DNA of 64,000 nucleotides from Candidatus Contubernalis alkalaceticus. Lineage in GTDB: Bacteria; Bacillota; Dethiobacteria; SKNC01. Positions 44,307 through 53,018 of this stretch are shown one piece after another. Numbering within the stretch: position 1 is the stretch's first letter; the number at the start of each line of letters is the position of its first letter. The DNA is taken from positions 80,001 through 144,000 of the forward strand of contig NZ_CP054699.1 of the NCBI RefSeq assembly GCF_022558445.1. The letters are read 5' to 3'. The notes beneath the pieces are model-generated. The model saw only the letters and a list, made by a program, of their open reading frames with translations. It was not told where the DNA came from and searched no databases. A program made the position numbers and the translations under genes.

Positions 44307-44337
44307 TGAATAAAACCTTTCCTTCGGATATATACTA
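44307..44337 (+). promoter_or_regulatory. candidate sigma-G promoter of spoVT
   Basis: TGAATA (44307-44312), 18 bp, TATACTA (44331-44337), 52 bp before the spoVT start. It matches the forespore sigma-G consensus (TGNATA-N18-CATNNTA) with one change; spoVT is sigma-G dependent in B. subtilis. Confidence 0.5.
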
Positions 44338-44388
44338 AAACAAGAAGGTTTAATCTGTAATTCAAAGCAGAAAAAGGAGGGAAGGTAT

Positions 44389-44943
44389 TTGAAAGCAACA
44401 GGCATCGTAAGACGCATTGATGATCTGGGAAGGGTAGTAATTCCCAAGGAAATCAGAAGAACCTTACGCATTCGCGAAGGAGACCCGTTAGAAATTTTTG
44501 TAGACCGCGATGGCGAGGTTATTTTAAAGAAGTATTCACCCATTGGTGAGTTAGGTGACTTTGCGCAGGAATATGTTGATTCCCTTTACGAAGCCATCGG
44601 TCATATTGCCTGTATTGCCGATAGAGATACAATTATTGCTGTGGCTGGTGCTCCAAAAAAGGAATTCTTAAATAGACCTTTGAGTCCGGCTGTAGAGAAG
44701 GTAATGGAAACCAGGAAAAGTGTTTCCATCAACAACCCCGCTGAGCACCCTTATTATAAGGAGAGCGAAGAAGAAGGTGTGATCAAGTTTACCGTAGAAG
44801 TAATTGCACCTATTATTGCCGAGGGGGATCCCATTGGGGCAGTCATTTTAGGCAATAAAGAAAAAGATGTGAAGATGGGGGACATGGAATTAAAGCTGGC
44901 GGAGACTGCTGCTAGTTTTCTAGCAAAACAGATGGAGCAATAA
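44389..44943 (+). CDS. spoVT: stage V sporulation protein T
   Basis: A forespore transcription factor that modulates sigma-G genes. The 184-residue protein has an AbrB-type swapped-hairpin N-terminal domain (MKATGIVRRIDDLGRVVIPKEI...). Its C-terminal GAF-like domain (about 60-184) contains VAGAPKKEFLNRPLSP and VIAPIIAEGDPIGAVIL. Start TTG at 44389 with AAAGGAGGG upstream. It is between mfd and the SpoVB-like gene, as in B. subtilis. A long stem terminator follows. Confidence 0.97.
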   Translation: MKATGIVRRIDDLGRVVIPKEIRRTLRIREGDPLEIFVDRDGEVILKKYSPIGELGDFAQEYVDSLYEAIGHIACIADRDTIIAVAGAPKKEFLNRPLSPAVEKVMETRKSVSINNPAEHPYYKESEEEGVIKFTVEVIAPIIAEGDPIGAVILGNKEKDVKMGDMELKLAETAASFLAKQMEQ

Positions 44944-44970
44944 TTGATGGATGGTGTAAATGAAACTCTA

Positions 44971-45008
44971 AAGAAGTAGTAACTAATTGGTTACTACTTC
45001 TTTTGTGT
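44971..45008 (+). terminator. terminator after spoVT
   Basis: A 13-bp perfect stem AAGAAGTAGTAAC/GTTACTACTTCTT, loop TAATTG, then TTTTG and a T12 run nearby. Confidence 0.92.
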
Positions 45009-45167
45009 AGTTTTTTTTTTTTATATTTATTGATATAATTACTTTTAAATGCATACGGATATTAATAATTAAATGTTGTGACTACTTTAGGCTAAAGGTT
45101 GTTCACGATTGTCAGCTTTTAGTAGTTATTAATTGGCCTGTGCACTGAAAGTAGAAAGGTGGGTAAG

Positions 45168-46829
45168 ATGTTGCCGGGTAAACAGTCTTTTATTAAAGGA
45201 GCAGTCATTCTTACATTAGCAGGTATTATTTCCAGGATGATTGGAGCAATATTTAGAATCGTCCTGGCTGCTTTAATAGGGGACGAAGGGATTGGCCTCT
45301 ATCAGATGGCCTATCCTATTTACAGTGCTCTGTTAATAATATCTACGGCAGGGATTCCCATTGCCGTCTCGAAACTGGTGGCGGAAAATCTGGCGGTAAA
45401 AAATTATTATGGTGCTGTTCGGGTTTTTAAGGTAGCCGTTATTGTTCTGGCTGTAAGCGGGTTTATTATCAGCGTCGGGTTGTTTTATGGGGCAGATTAT
45501 ATTGTAGAGTATGTAATTGGGGACTCCCAGGCACTAATACCTATTTTATTTATATCACCAGCTATTTTTTTCGTGGCGGTGATGTCAGCCTTCCGGGGAT
45601 TTTTTCAGGGACAGCAGTCTATGCTTCCCACGGGGATATCGCAAATAATAGAGCAGATAACCCGGGTAGCCGTTGCCATTTATTTGGCCCTGGCATTGCT
45701 TCCCCGGGGGCTTGAGTACTCAGCCGGTGGGGCAACATTTGGGGCTGCTGCCGGAGCAGTTTTTGGCCTGGCTTTTCTGGTCATATATTTTTTTAAAACT
45801 ACTCCGGACATGTTTCAAAAGGCAGGGAGGCAGAGAACAAAAGAATCTCTGGGGTTTTCCCGGGCTTTATATAAAATTGCCGCAATTTCTATTCCTATTA
45901 CGGTAGGTAACCTGGTTCTACCTCTGATTTCAATTCTGGATTTGAGTATTGTGCCACAACAGCTTCAAACCGCAGGCTTTACGGTGGAGAGGGCCAGAGC
46001 GCTTTATGGTCAGCTGACGGGGATGGCCGGGTCTCTGATTCAGATTCCCGCCATTCTCACCATAGCCCTGGCAATTAGCCTGGTGCCTTCCATATCTGAA
46101 GCGCTGGCTTTAAATAACCAGAGTGTAATCAGGCGTAATACTAACCTGGTGGTCCGGCTTACCATAATTTTAGGGCTGCCGGCGGCGGTAGGCCTGTTTA
46201 TTCTGGCGGAACCCATTACTGTACTGCTTTTTGATAATGCAGAAGCGGCACTGCCTTTAAAGGCCAGCGCTCTGAGTGTAGTTTTCATTACTCTTTACCA
46301 GACTACCACCGGTATCTTACATGGGATGGGGAAGACAATGCTGCCGGTAAAACACATGGTCTATGGAGCTTTCATCAAGACCATACTCACCTGGACCCTG
46401 ACGGCACAACCTCAGTTTAACATACAGGGAGCTGCCTTTGCCACAGTGATTGGGTTTGCGGTTTCATCTCTGCTGAACTTTTTAGATGTGTATAAATTAA
46501 CCAGGGTTAGATTAACTTTAAGTGAACTGGTGATTAAGCCCCTGTCGGCGGTAACAGGCATGGGTGTGGTTGTTTATCTGGCATATATTTATTTAAATCA
46601 ACTGTTTACCGCCCTTTTTCTGCAGCTGCCGGACCTGGTCACAGCGTCCAGAGCTATATCTTTAAGCAATGCAGGGGCTGCACTCCTGGCTATCGTAGCG
46701 GGAATGGTGAGTTATGGTATATTTTTATTTATAACGGGGAGTATTACTAGAGAGGACCTCAAATTAATCCCCAAGTTAGGCCCTTATCTCATCAGGTTAG
46801 CCAATATGCTTCATATTTTAAGGGGATAA
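45168..46829 (+). CDS. SpoVB/MurJ-like polysaccharide flippase
   Basis: A 553-residue MATE/MOP-superfamily membrane protein with about 14 hydrophobic segments, starting with SFIKGAVILTLAGIISRMIGAIFRIVLA. AAFRG/SAFRGFFQGQQSMLPTGISQIIEQI near residue 145 and ATVIGFAVSSLLNF near the C-terminus are family features of YabM/SpoVB. It likely transports lipid-linked wall or cortex precursors. It has the syntenic place of yabM after spoVT, while canonical SpoVB is elsewhere in B. subtilis, so it could be either. ATG at 45168 with GAAAGGTGGG upstream is preferred to GTG 45159. Confidence 0.9.
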   Translation: MLPGKQSFIKGAVILTLAGIISRMIGAIFRIVLAALIGDEGIGLYQMAYPIYSALLIISTAGIPIAVSKLVAENLAVKNYYGAVRVFKVAVIVLAVSGFIISVGLFYGADYIVEYVIGDSQALIPILFISPAIFFVAVMSAFRGFFQGQQSMLPTGISQIIEQITRVAVAIYLALALLPRGLEYSAGGATFGAAAGAVFGLAFLVIYFFKTTPDMFQKAGRQRTKESLGFSRALYKIAAISIPITVGNLVLPLISILDLSIVPQQLQTAGFTVERARALYGQLTGMAGSLIQIPAILTIALAISLVPSISEALALNNQSVIRRNTNLVVRLTIILGLPAAVGLFILAEPITVLLFDNAEAALPLKASALSVVFITLYQTTTGILHGMGKTMLPVKHMVYGAFIKTILTWTLTAQPQFNIQGAAFATVIGFAVSSLLNFLDVYKLTRVRLTLSELVIKPLSAVTGMGVVVYLAYIYLNQLFTALFLQLPDLVTASRAISLSNAGAALLAIVAGMVSYGIFLFITGSITREDLKLIPKLGPYLIRLANMLHILRG

Positions 46830-46859
46830 GAATTTTGTCAGGTGAGGAGATTACAATTT

Positions 46860-47672
46860 ATGAAGGAAAAAAATACAGCATCAGAAGAAGTTAAGAACGG
46901 TAACCAGGCACAAAGCCTTTCCCGGCTGGTGGACATGATGTCTCGGCTCAGGCAGCCTGATGGGTGCCCTTGGGATAAAAAACAGACGCATCAGAGTTTG
47001 AAGCCATATCTTTTGGAAGAAACTTTTGAGGTAATACATGCCATAGACCAAAAAGATATGGATTCACTATGTGAAGAATTGGGGGACCTGCTGCTGCAGG
47101 TTGTCTTTCACAGTCAGCTGGCATCGGAAACGGGATCATTTCATATGGGTGAAGTTATTGAAAAAATATGCGAAAAAATTATCCGCCGACACCCCCATGT
47201 TTTCGGTCAGGAAAGAATTGAGGACGCCCAGGGCGTTTCTTTAAAATGGTCTGAAATTAAAAGGAAGGAAAAGAAGCAGAAAAGTCTATTTTCTTCTCCC
47301 CAGGGGCTGCCGGCTTTAAAGAGAGCACAAAAGGTTCAGCAGCAAGCGGCGGGGGTAGGTTTTGATTGGGATAAGGTAGATGGAGCTTTTGACAAGGTAA
47401 TAGAAGAACTAAAGGAACTGGATAACGTATATAAAAATGGGGAAAAGGATAAAATAGAAGAAGAAATAGGAGATTTACTTTTTGCCGCAGTAAATGTATC
47501 CCGGATGTTAGAGGTAGATGCGGAGTTAGCTATGGGTTCTGCGGTGGACAAATTTTTACGTCGATTGAATTATATGGAAAGAGAAATCAAAAAAAAAGAA
47601 AAAGATTTTACTGAATATAAATTGGAACAGTTGGACAGATTATGGGAAAAGGCTAAAAAACATGGATTATAA
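46860..47672 (+). CDS. mazG: MazG nucleoside triphosphate pyrophosphohydrolase
   Basis: It cleaves NTPs and dNTPs, including non-canonical ones, to NMP and pyrophosphate. The 270-residue protein holds two MazG domains. The first has CPWDKKQTHQSLKPYLLEETFEV and EELGDLLLQVVFHSQLA, and the second has EELKELDNV and EEIGDLLFAAVNVSRML, with EExxE and ExxD motifs. Unlike B. subtilis YabN it has no N-terminal tetrapyrrole-methylase domain. ATG at 46860 with GAGGAG upstream; the GTG at 46842 is less likely. hup follows 99 bp later. Confidence 0.95.
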   Translation: MKEKNTASEEVKNGNQAQSLSRLVDMMSRLRQPDGCPWDKKQTHQSLKPYLLEETFEVIHAIDQKDMDSLCEELGDLLLQVVFHSQLASETGSFHMGEVIEKICEKIIRRHPHVFGQERIEDAQGVSLKWSEIKRKEKKQKSLFSSPQGLPALKRAQKVQQQAAGVGFDWDKVDGAFDKVIEELKELDNVYKNGEKDKIEEEIGDLLFAAVNVSRMLEVDAELAMGSAVDKFLRRLNYMEREIKKKEKDFTEYKLEQLDRLWEKAKKHGL

Positions 47673-47771
47673 GGTAAAAAAAAACAATAAATATGCAGGA
47701 GTTTTAAAAACAATAGCGAATTAGCTTTTATATTACCTAATTATTAAGATTGTAAAATAGGAGGGATTTTG

Positions 47772-48044
47772 GTGAATAAATCTGAACTAATCAGCGTAGT
47801 GGCAGAGAAGGCAGGGATGACGAAAAAGGACACCGAAAAGGTGGTTAATGCTGTTTTTGAGGGGATCACTGATACTTTGACTAAAGGTGAAAAAGTTCAG
47901 TTAATTGGATTTGGCACCTTTGATTTACGGACCCGTAAGGCTCGGGAGGGAAGAAACCCCGCCACAGGAGATGTAATTCAGATACCTCAAGCTACTGTTC
48001 CCGTTTTTAAAGCCGGTAAAGCTCTAAAAGAAAGTGTAAAGTAG
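47772..48044 (+). CDS. hup: HU family DNA-binding protein
   Basis: A 91-residue histone-like protein that bends and compacts DNA. NKSELISVVAEKAGMTKKD at the start, GFGTFDLRTRKAREGRNPATGD with the DNA-binding arm Pro, and VPVFKAGKALKESV at the end are the HU pattern. Start GTG at 47772 with AGGAGGG upstream; TTG at 47769 is alternative. In clostridia hup usually precedes rqcP (yabO), but rqcP is absent here. A terminator follows. Confidence 0.97.
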   Translation: MNKSELISVVAEKAGMTKKDTEKVVNAVFEGITDTLTKGEKVQLIGFGTFDLRTRKAREGRNPATGDVIQIPQATVPVFKAGKALKESVK

Positions 48045-48080
48045 TAACCTTGAGATATCCATAACAAAAGCACAAAGGTT

Positions 48081-48120
48081 AAAAATTAGGTTCTCCACGT
48101 TTGAGCCTAATTTTTTTTGG
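48081..48120 (+). terminator. terminator after hup
   Basis: AATTAGGTTC and GAGCCTAATT with a T8 tail (one mismatch). Confidence 0.87.
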
Positions 48121-48296
48121 GTTTTTTCCAGGTATAATTCTGTAAGCAATTTTTCCATGGTTCTTACATCCTATAGTTAAAAGCAAATAGATTTTCTATG
48201 AGTAATTTAGATAGATGTGGGTATAATGTTTTACTTTTTAAGCGAATACTATGATTAAAGATGATTTAAATACAAGCATTTTTTAGGAGGCATGAC

Positions 48297-49307
48297 GTGA
48301 TTAAAATGCCTACTCATAATAAGAATTACTGGATTGTTGGTTCAGTTTTGTTAGTGATTCTGTTTTTGGTAGTGGTGAGCAGGTTTGTTGGTTCAAGGGA
48401 TGGACAGGAAATTCAGCCGCTTCAGGAGCAGGCTTCTCCGGAGATTCCCCCGGAGATCAAAACCGAAGAAAATCAGGAACCGGTATTACAGGTTTATATC
48501 AGTGAGGAAGGGTCTGTCAGGAGTATGGACTTTGAAGAATATATAAAAGGTGTGGTGGCCGGGGAAATGAAGCCGGATTGGCCGGAAACTGCACTGGCTG
48601 CACAGGCCATTATTGCCAGGAGTTTTACACTCCAGAAAATTGAAGAAAATGGTGGAGTACCCCAACGAAATGCCCATGCTTCCACAGATATTGAAGAGTT
48701 CCAGGCGTATGATGCCGAAGCCATAACGGAGAATGTAGAAAAAGCGGTGGAGATGACCCGGGGGGAAGTTGTTGTGCATCAGGGTAATTTTATTCGAGGC
48801 TGGTTTCATGCTTTTGCGGGGCCTCAGACGGCACTGGCGGACGAGGGTTTAGCTTTTAAAGGAGGGAATCCACCTTATATTCATGTGGTTAGAAGTCCAG
48901 CCACAGATATTGTTCCTCAGGAAGAAAAAGATTGGGATGAATCTTTCAGTTTGGAGCAGATAAGAAGTGCTGTTCAGGAAGTAACAGGAGAAGATCCGGG
49001 ACCCATCACTGAATTTGAAATTGTTGAGAAGGGTCCCTCTGGCAGGGTAACTCTCTTTAGGGCCAATGATACCGAGGTAGTTGCTCCTGATTTAAGGCTT
49101 GCTCTGGGCAGCACAGAAATGCGATCCACCTTCATAAATGAAATGGATATATCAGGAAATGAAGTAACTTTTAGCGGCACCGGTTTTGGTCATGGGGTGG
49201 GTATGTGTCAGTGGGGTGCCCGGGCCCATGCTGATGACGGATTATCTCCAGAGGAAATTGTCAGATACTATTATAAAGACGTAGATATCGTTAAACTCTG
49301 GGATTAG
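48297..49307 (+). CDS. SpoIID/LytB-domain protein
   Basis: A 336-residue membrane-anchored protein with one N-terminal transmembrane segment (about residues 12-30), a linker rich in Pro and Glu, and a SpoIID/LytB domain. Signatures are FEEYIKGVVAGEMKPDWPETALAAQAIIARSF near residue 80, and GTGFGHGVGMCQWGARAHADDGLSPEEIVRYYY at the C-terminal end. SpoIID is a lytic transglycosylase needed for engulfment; this may be a SpoIID paralogue. GTG at 48297 with TTAGGAGG eight bases upstream; an upstream ATG gives a two-codon frame. It takes the slot of rqcP. Confidence 0.88.
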   Translation: MIKMPTHNKNYWIVGSVLLVILFLVVVSRFVGSRDGQEIQPLQEQASPEIPPEIKTEENQEPVLQVYISEEGSVRSMDFEEYIKGVVAGEMKPDWPETALAAQAIIARSFTLQKIEENGGVPQRNAHASTDIEEFQAYDAEAITENVEKAVEMTRGEVVVHQGNFIRGWFHAFAGPQTALADEGLAFKGGNPPYIHVVRSPATDIVPQEEKDWDESFSLEQIRSAVQEVTGEDPGPITEFEIVEKGPSGRVTLFRANDTEVVAPDLRLALGSTEMRSTFINEMDISGNEVTFSGTGFGHGVGMCQWGARAHADDGLSPEEIVRYYYKDVDIVKLWD

Positions 49308-49352
49308 GATTTGTTAATTAACATTTCAACTAAAATATTTTTATAAATAATC

Positions 49353-49392
49353 AAACTGGCTCTTTGAGCCAGTTTAATTATTTATTTTTATT
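49353..49392 (+). terminator. terminator after SpoIID-like gene
   Basis: AAACTGGCTC TTT GAGCCAGTTT, then AATTATTTATTTTTATTG. Confidence 0.87.
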
Positions 49393-49403
49393 GTTGAGAC
49401 CAT

Positions 49404-49431
49404 TCATAATTGCTTTAATCCTGCATAATTA
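49404..49431 (+). promoter_or_regulatory. candidate sigma-E promoter of yabP
   Basis: TCATAAT (49404-49410) and CATAATTA (49424-49431) are 13 bp apart; it resembles a sigma-E site (TCATATT and CATACAAT) and precedes the yabP start by 50 bp. yabP is sigma-E controlled in B. subtilis. Confidence 0.35.
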
Positions 49432-49481
49432 TGAAATTAAAGAAAATATTAGCAGTAATTAAAAAAGGGAGGAGAAAAACA

Positions 49482-49781
49482 GTGGAAGAAAAAAGGAAGC
49501 CGGTAAACCAACAACACAGGCTGGTTATAGAAAATCGTGAGTATATGGAAATTAATGGAGTAGTACATGTGGATAGTTTTGATGATGAGGAAATTATTTT
49601 GGAAACAGAGATGGGGCTCTTGGCAATTCGGGGCGAGGAACTTCATATAAAACATTTGAACCTAGAGCAGGGCAACCTGTCTATTGAAGGGTTTGTGTTG
49701 GAATTAGCTTACTCGGAAGAAAAAGGAACCAGGGGATTGAGAGGCAAAGGCGGAAGTTTCCTGGAGAGGCTTTTCAGGTAA
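49482..49781 (+). CDS. yabP: sporulation protein YabP
   Basis: A 99-residue protein required for spore cortex formation together with YabQ. The core (HRLVIENREYMEINGVVHVDSFDDEEIILETEMGLLAIRGEELHIKHLNLEQGNLSIEG in total) matches YabP; key features are the INGV segment and the GLLAIRG strand. The GTG at 49482 follows GGGAGGAG by seven bases and gives the normal length; the frame is open up to 49431. yabQ follows 37 bp later. Confidence 0.94.
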   Translation: MEEKRKPVNQQHRLVIENREYMEINGVVHVDSFDDEEIILETEMGLLAIRGEELHIKHLNLEQGNLSIEGFVLELAYSEEKGTRGLRGKGGSFLERLFR

Positions 49782-49818
49782 ATAAATAGTTAGGGCTGTT
49801 TATTACGGAGGTGCCGTT

Positions 49819-50322
49819 ATGACTGTGGGAAACCAGTTTGCTGACCTGTTTTTTTTAATCTGTATTGGATTTATATCTGGATTTATTTTTGATTTTTATC
49901 ATATTCTAAAAAAGTATATCAGGGTAACTCCCTGGCTCCGTCTAATTTTAGATTTTAGTCTATGGTTAATTATTACCATGATAACTGCTTTTTTGCTGCT
50001 GTTGGTTAACTGGGGAGAAGTGCGTCTATACATTTTTTTAGCTATGGGTGGAGGACTGATCTTATATTACGTACTCTTCAGTCCTTTTGTAAAAAGAATA
50101 TATGTATTCTTAATAGACAGATTTTTAAAAATTACACATTTTATAATTAAAATTATCACACGGTTTTTTAGATTTATTTTTAGTCCTTTTGTTAAAATAC
50201 TGCGCAGGCTATGTAGGCCGGCATACCAAAAATTAGTAAAATTAAAAAACAAAATTAAAAATTTCTATCAGCCTCTGGGTAAAATATTAAATAAAATTAA
50301 TCATAAAAGAAGGATTTTTTGA
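49819..50322 (+). CDS. yabQ: spore cortex biosynthesis protein YabQ
   Basis: A 167-residue membrane protein with three to four hydrophobic helices (residues 7-28, 40-63, 69-90) and a basic C-terminal tail. FISGFIFDFYHILKKYIRVTPWLRLILDFSLW near residue 17 matches the family. It helps build the cortex in the outer forespore membrane. ATG 49819 with GGAGGTG upstream. Directly after yabP, then divIC follows, as in other Firmicutes. Confidence 0.93.
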   Translation: MTVGNQFADLFFLICIGFISGFIFDFYHILKKYIRVTPWLRLILDFSLWLIITMITAFLLLLVNWGEVRLYIFLAMGGGLILYYVLFSPFVKRIYVFLIDRFLKITHFIIKIITRFFRFIFSPFVKILRRLCRPAYQKLVKLKNKIKNFYQPLGKILNKINHKRRIF

Positions 50323-50391
50323 AAGAAACAGAGAAAATAATACTCGAATCAAGAGTTATGTTCAAGGATTGTTCAGGGGAGAATTTAGAAA

Positions 50392-50772
50392 ATGAGAAAA
50401 AATATAGATTCCCGGGATAAAGTGTTAAATTATTCAAAATATAAAAAAAATAAATCCGGCAGGAGAACAAATAGTTTCTCTTCTCCTAAAGCTGTTTTTT
50501 TTGTTTTTTTTCTCCTGGTTTTGTATTTTAGCGGTCTGTTCATCAATCAGCACTTAAAGGTGCTTAGCATGGATGCTCAACTTTCAGCTCTCAAGGAAGA
50601 TATTACAATAGCAGAAAATGAAAAAGATAAATTATTAAAAGAAGTAGAACTTCTTCATAACCCTGAATATATTGAAATACTAGCCAGGAAAGAACTGGGT
50701 TTGATTAAATCAGGGGAAGTTTTGTTTAAAGTAGATAAAGACCGCTACGTTTTCAAAGAAAAGGAAAGGTAG
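50392..50772 (+). CDS. divIC: septum formation initiator DivIC (FtsB-like)
   Basis: A 126-residue bitopic division protein. A basic N-terminal tail is followed by one transmembrane helix (about residues 33-52) and a coiled coil (ALKEDITIAENEKDKLLKEVELL), with a C-terminal segment EYIEILARKELGLIKSGEVLF typical of DivIC/FtsB. It binds FtsL and DivIB at the septum. ATG at 50392 with AGGGGAG upstream. It is in the conserved place between yabQ and yabR. Confidence 0.93.
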   Translation: MRKNIDSRDKVLNYSKYKKNKSGRRTNSFSSPKAVFFVFFLLVLYFSGLFINQHLKVLSMDAQLSALKEDITIAENEKDKLLKEVELLHNPEYIEILARKELGLIKSGEVLFKVDKDRYVFKEKER

Positions 50773-50827
50773 TTCTTTATATATATTTATTTTAATTTTT
50801 ATCAACCCGAGGAGGATAATTTTTAGT

Positions 50828-51295
50828 ATGTCTATTGAAGTTGGCAGCATTGTTGAAGGAATAGTGACGGGAATTACTAATTTTGGTGTTTTTGTTCAGC
50901 TTTCCGGCGGAGAAGTCGGTCTGGTTCATATTTCAGAAATTGCAGATACGTACGTCAAGGATATTAATGAATTTCTGACCAAGAAAGATCGGGTAAAAGT
51001 TAAGGTTTTATCCGTAGATCAGGGAGGCAAAATTGGCCTTTCCATCAAGCAGGCAAATCCCACGGCTCCTGCTCCCCGTCAGCAGACCGAACGGCCTGCA
51101 AGGCCAGAACGTTTTGAGCGCAGGGATAGAGGGGATAAAAGAAAGCCTGCCCCACCAAGAGGCCAAAAACAGGGTTTTGAGGACAAAATGACTAAATTTT
51201 TAAAGGAAAGTGATGAAAGGCTGCATGATTTAAAGAAAAATACTGAGAATAAAAGAGGAGGTCGGGGAAATTACAGACAGGAAACCGGAAATTAA
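50828..51295 (+). CDS. yabR: S1 RNA-binding domain protein YabR
   Basis: A 155-residue protein with one S1 domain at residues 1-72 (VGSIVEGIVTGITNFGVFVQLSGGEVGLVHISEI...VKVKVLSVDQGGKIGLSIK). The rest is a low-complexity basic tail, rich in Pro, Arg, Gly and Lys. It likely binds RNA or ribosomes. ATG at 50828 with GAGGAGG upstream. Terminator follows. Confidence 0.92.
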   Translation: MSIEVGSIVEGIVTGITNFGVFVQLSGGEVGLVHISEIADTYVKDINEFLTKKDRVKVKVLSVDQGGKIGLSIKQANPTAPAPRQQTERPARPERFERRDRGDKRKPAPPRGQKQGFEDKMTKFLKESDERLHDLKKNTENKRGGRGNYRQETGN

Positions 51296-51358
51296 TTAAA
51301 GGTTACCTTCCTGGATTATCCGATAAAAAATTATATGAGATAAAAGCCAGTACTATTT

Positions 51359-51387
51359 AAAGTATTCCTGGGGAATACTTTTTTTGT
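51359..51387 (+). terminator. terminator after yabR
   Basis: AAAGTATTCC TGG GGAATACTTT and a T tract. Confidence 0.9.
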
Positions 51388-51455
51388 TGGTGAGATTAAA
51401 TTTGATAAGTTTGAATTTGAAGATTTGACATAAGAAAATGAAAGGAGTAGTTTTC

Positions 51456-52361
51456 ATGTACTTTGCTGTGATGGATTTAGGTACCAATTCAGTGCGGCTG
51501 CTCATTGCTAGAAAAGCTCCCCAAGGAAATTATATCCCCTGTTACTGCAGTAATGAAATAACCAGGTTGGGGGAAGGGACGGCAAAGCAGGGGGAACTTA
51601 AGGGGGAAGCCGTAGAGCGTACTCTGGAGATAGTGAATAATTATCTTCAGGTTATTAAAGAACATCAGGCTAACCTTACTGTTGTGATGGCTACCAGTGC
51701 TGTCCGGGAAGCCCGGAACAGGGAAATCTTGATTGATCGGTTGAAAAAAGAAACCGGCGTAAATTTAACAGTCCTGTCCGGAGTTCAGGAGGCGGAATTA
51801 AGTTACCTGGGGGTGATAAATACTATTGTCCCAACAGAAAAACCACTTATATTCGATCTGGGAGGGGGCAGCACAGAACTGATCTGGCAGCAAGGGGAAC
51901 AACTAAAATTTAAAAGTTTAAAACTTGGAGTGGTTAGGTTGACGGAGGCTTTTATAGCTTCAGATCCCCCTGGGGTTGAAGAGGTAAGAAAGGTTGAGCA
52001 GTACACCAGAAATCTTATATATCCTGTAAAGGCGGAAATGAAAGAGGAGTTTAAGCAGTTGATTGGGGTAGGAGGCACTATCACCTCCCTGGCCTCTATT
52101 AAACAAGAACTAAAGGTATACGACTCTACTAAGGTACACGGTTTTATTTTGACAGTAAAGGAAATTTCCGATATTTTAACTCGTCTCTGTTCTGTAAAGG
52201 AAGAGGATAGACAAAAATTTATTGGGCTGCAGCCCCAAAGGGCTGATGTGATTGTGGCCGGGACAGCAATTATACTGGCATTTATGAAACAACTTCATTT
52301 TCATCAGGTTATGGTTAGTGAAGGAGACCTGCTTTTGGGTGCTCTTCACAAGTTCAATTGA
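51456..52361 (+). CDS. ppx: Ppx/GppA family phosphatase
   Basis: A 301-residue actin-like ATPase-fold phosphatase acting on polyphosphate or pppGpp. AVMDLGTNSVRLLIA at the start, ATSAVREARN near residue 80, FDLGGGSTELIW near residue 137, and LIGVGGTITSLASI near residue 205 are the family motifs. The short form lacks the C-terminal HD domain. ATG at 51456 with AAAGGAG upstream is preferred over 51438. Its stop overlaps the 3' end of the convergent YdcZ-like gene by 8 bp. Confidence 0.93.
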   Translation: MYFAVMDLGTNSVRLLIARKAPQGNYIPCYCSNEITRLGEGTAKQGELKGEAVERTLEIVNNYLQVIKEHQANLTVVMATSAVREARNREILIDRLKKETGVNLTVLSGVQEAELSYLGVINTIVPTEKPLIFDLGGGSTELIWQQGEQLKFKSLKLGVVRLTEAFIASDPPGVEEVRKVEQYTRNLIYPVKAEMKEEFKQLIGVGGTITSLASIKQELKVYDSTKVHGFILTVKEISDILTRLCSVKEEDRQKFIGLQPQRADVIVAGTAIILAFMKQLHFHQVMVSEGDLLLGALHKFN

Positions 52362-52797
52362 GCATAAATTTTACCCCTAAGGAAAGAAAAAGGATCCCTA
52401 ATACTTTAGTCCAGCTGAAGCAGATTTTATCCAGTCCGAACAGTCCAAAATGATCGATGAGAACAGCTGTAATAATCTGTCCGGTGATGATTACGGTAGT
52501 GGCAATGGCTACTCCTAAATTTGAAATGCTGTAAACTACGCTGTAAACGATGATTACTCCAAAAACCCCTCCAATAAAAGCGTACCAGGGAGCCCGGTTT
52601 AAATTCTCAAAGCTGCCGGATCCCAGTTTAAAAACGAACAGACCCAGAAAGACTACCAGAGTCCCTACAATATGTACGATAAAAGTTGTTTCTAGAACGC
52701 CGATAAACTTTCCCATTACGGTATTTAAGGCTCCCTGGACCGCCATGGAAACTCCTGAAAGTACAGCAATGAGCATAGCAATTATTTTTAAAGACAT
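52354..52797 (-). CDS. YdcZ-like (DUF606) DMT-family membrane protein
   Basis: A 147-residue protein with five hydrophobic helices. It has AVLSGVSMAVQGALNTVMGK near the start, and VFGVIIVYSVVYSISNLGVAIATTVIITGQIITAVLIDHFGLFG towards the end, matching DUF606/YdcZ members of the drug/metabolite transporter superfamily. Substrate unknown. It is oriented against ppx and lies 221 bp from feoB (divergent). It is not part of the conserved synteny. Confidence 0.87.
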   Translation of the reverse strand: MSLKIIAMLIAVLSGVSMAVQGALNTVMGKFIGVLETTFIVHIVGTLVVFLGLFVFKLGSGSFENLNRAPWYAFIGGVFGVIIVYSVVYSISNLGVAIATTVIITGQIITAVLIDHFGLFGLDKICFSWTKVLGILFLSLGVKFMLN

Positions 52798-53018
52798 TGA
52801 AATTTACCCTTTCTTTAATCTTATTTAACTATTTTTTTTTGGTTAAGCCAAAATCTAAGGTCTTTAGTATTTCACAGATTATCTTAAACAAAAATAATTG
52901 GAAATATACCAGCTTTCCCGCATAGTAATAGATTAGACAAGCAGCATAGAGGAAGGTTTCATCAAGAGAAGCAGAGTAAATTTAAACTGTGGTTGAAAAA
53001 TGCGGGGGGTTTTAAGGT

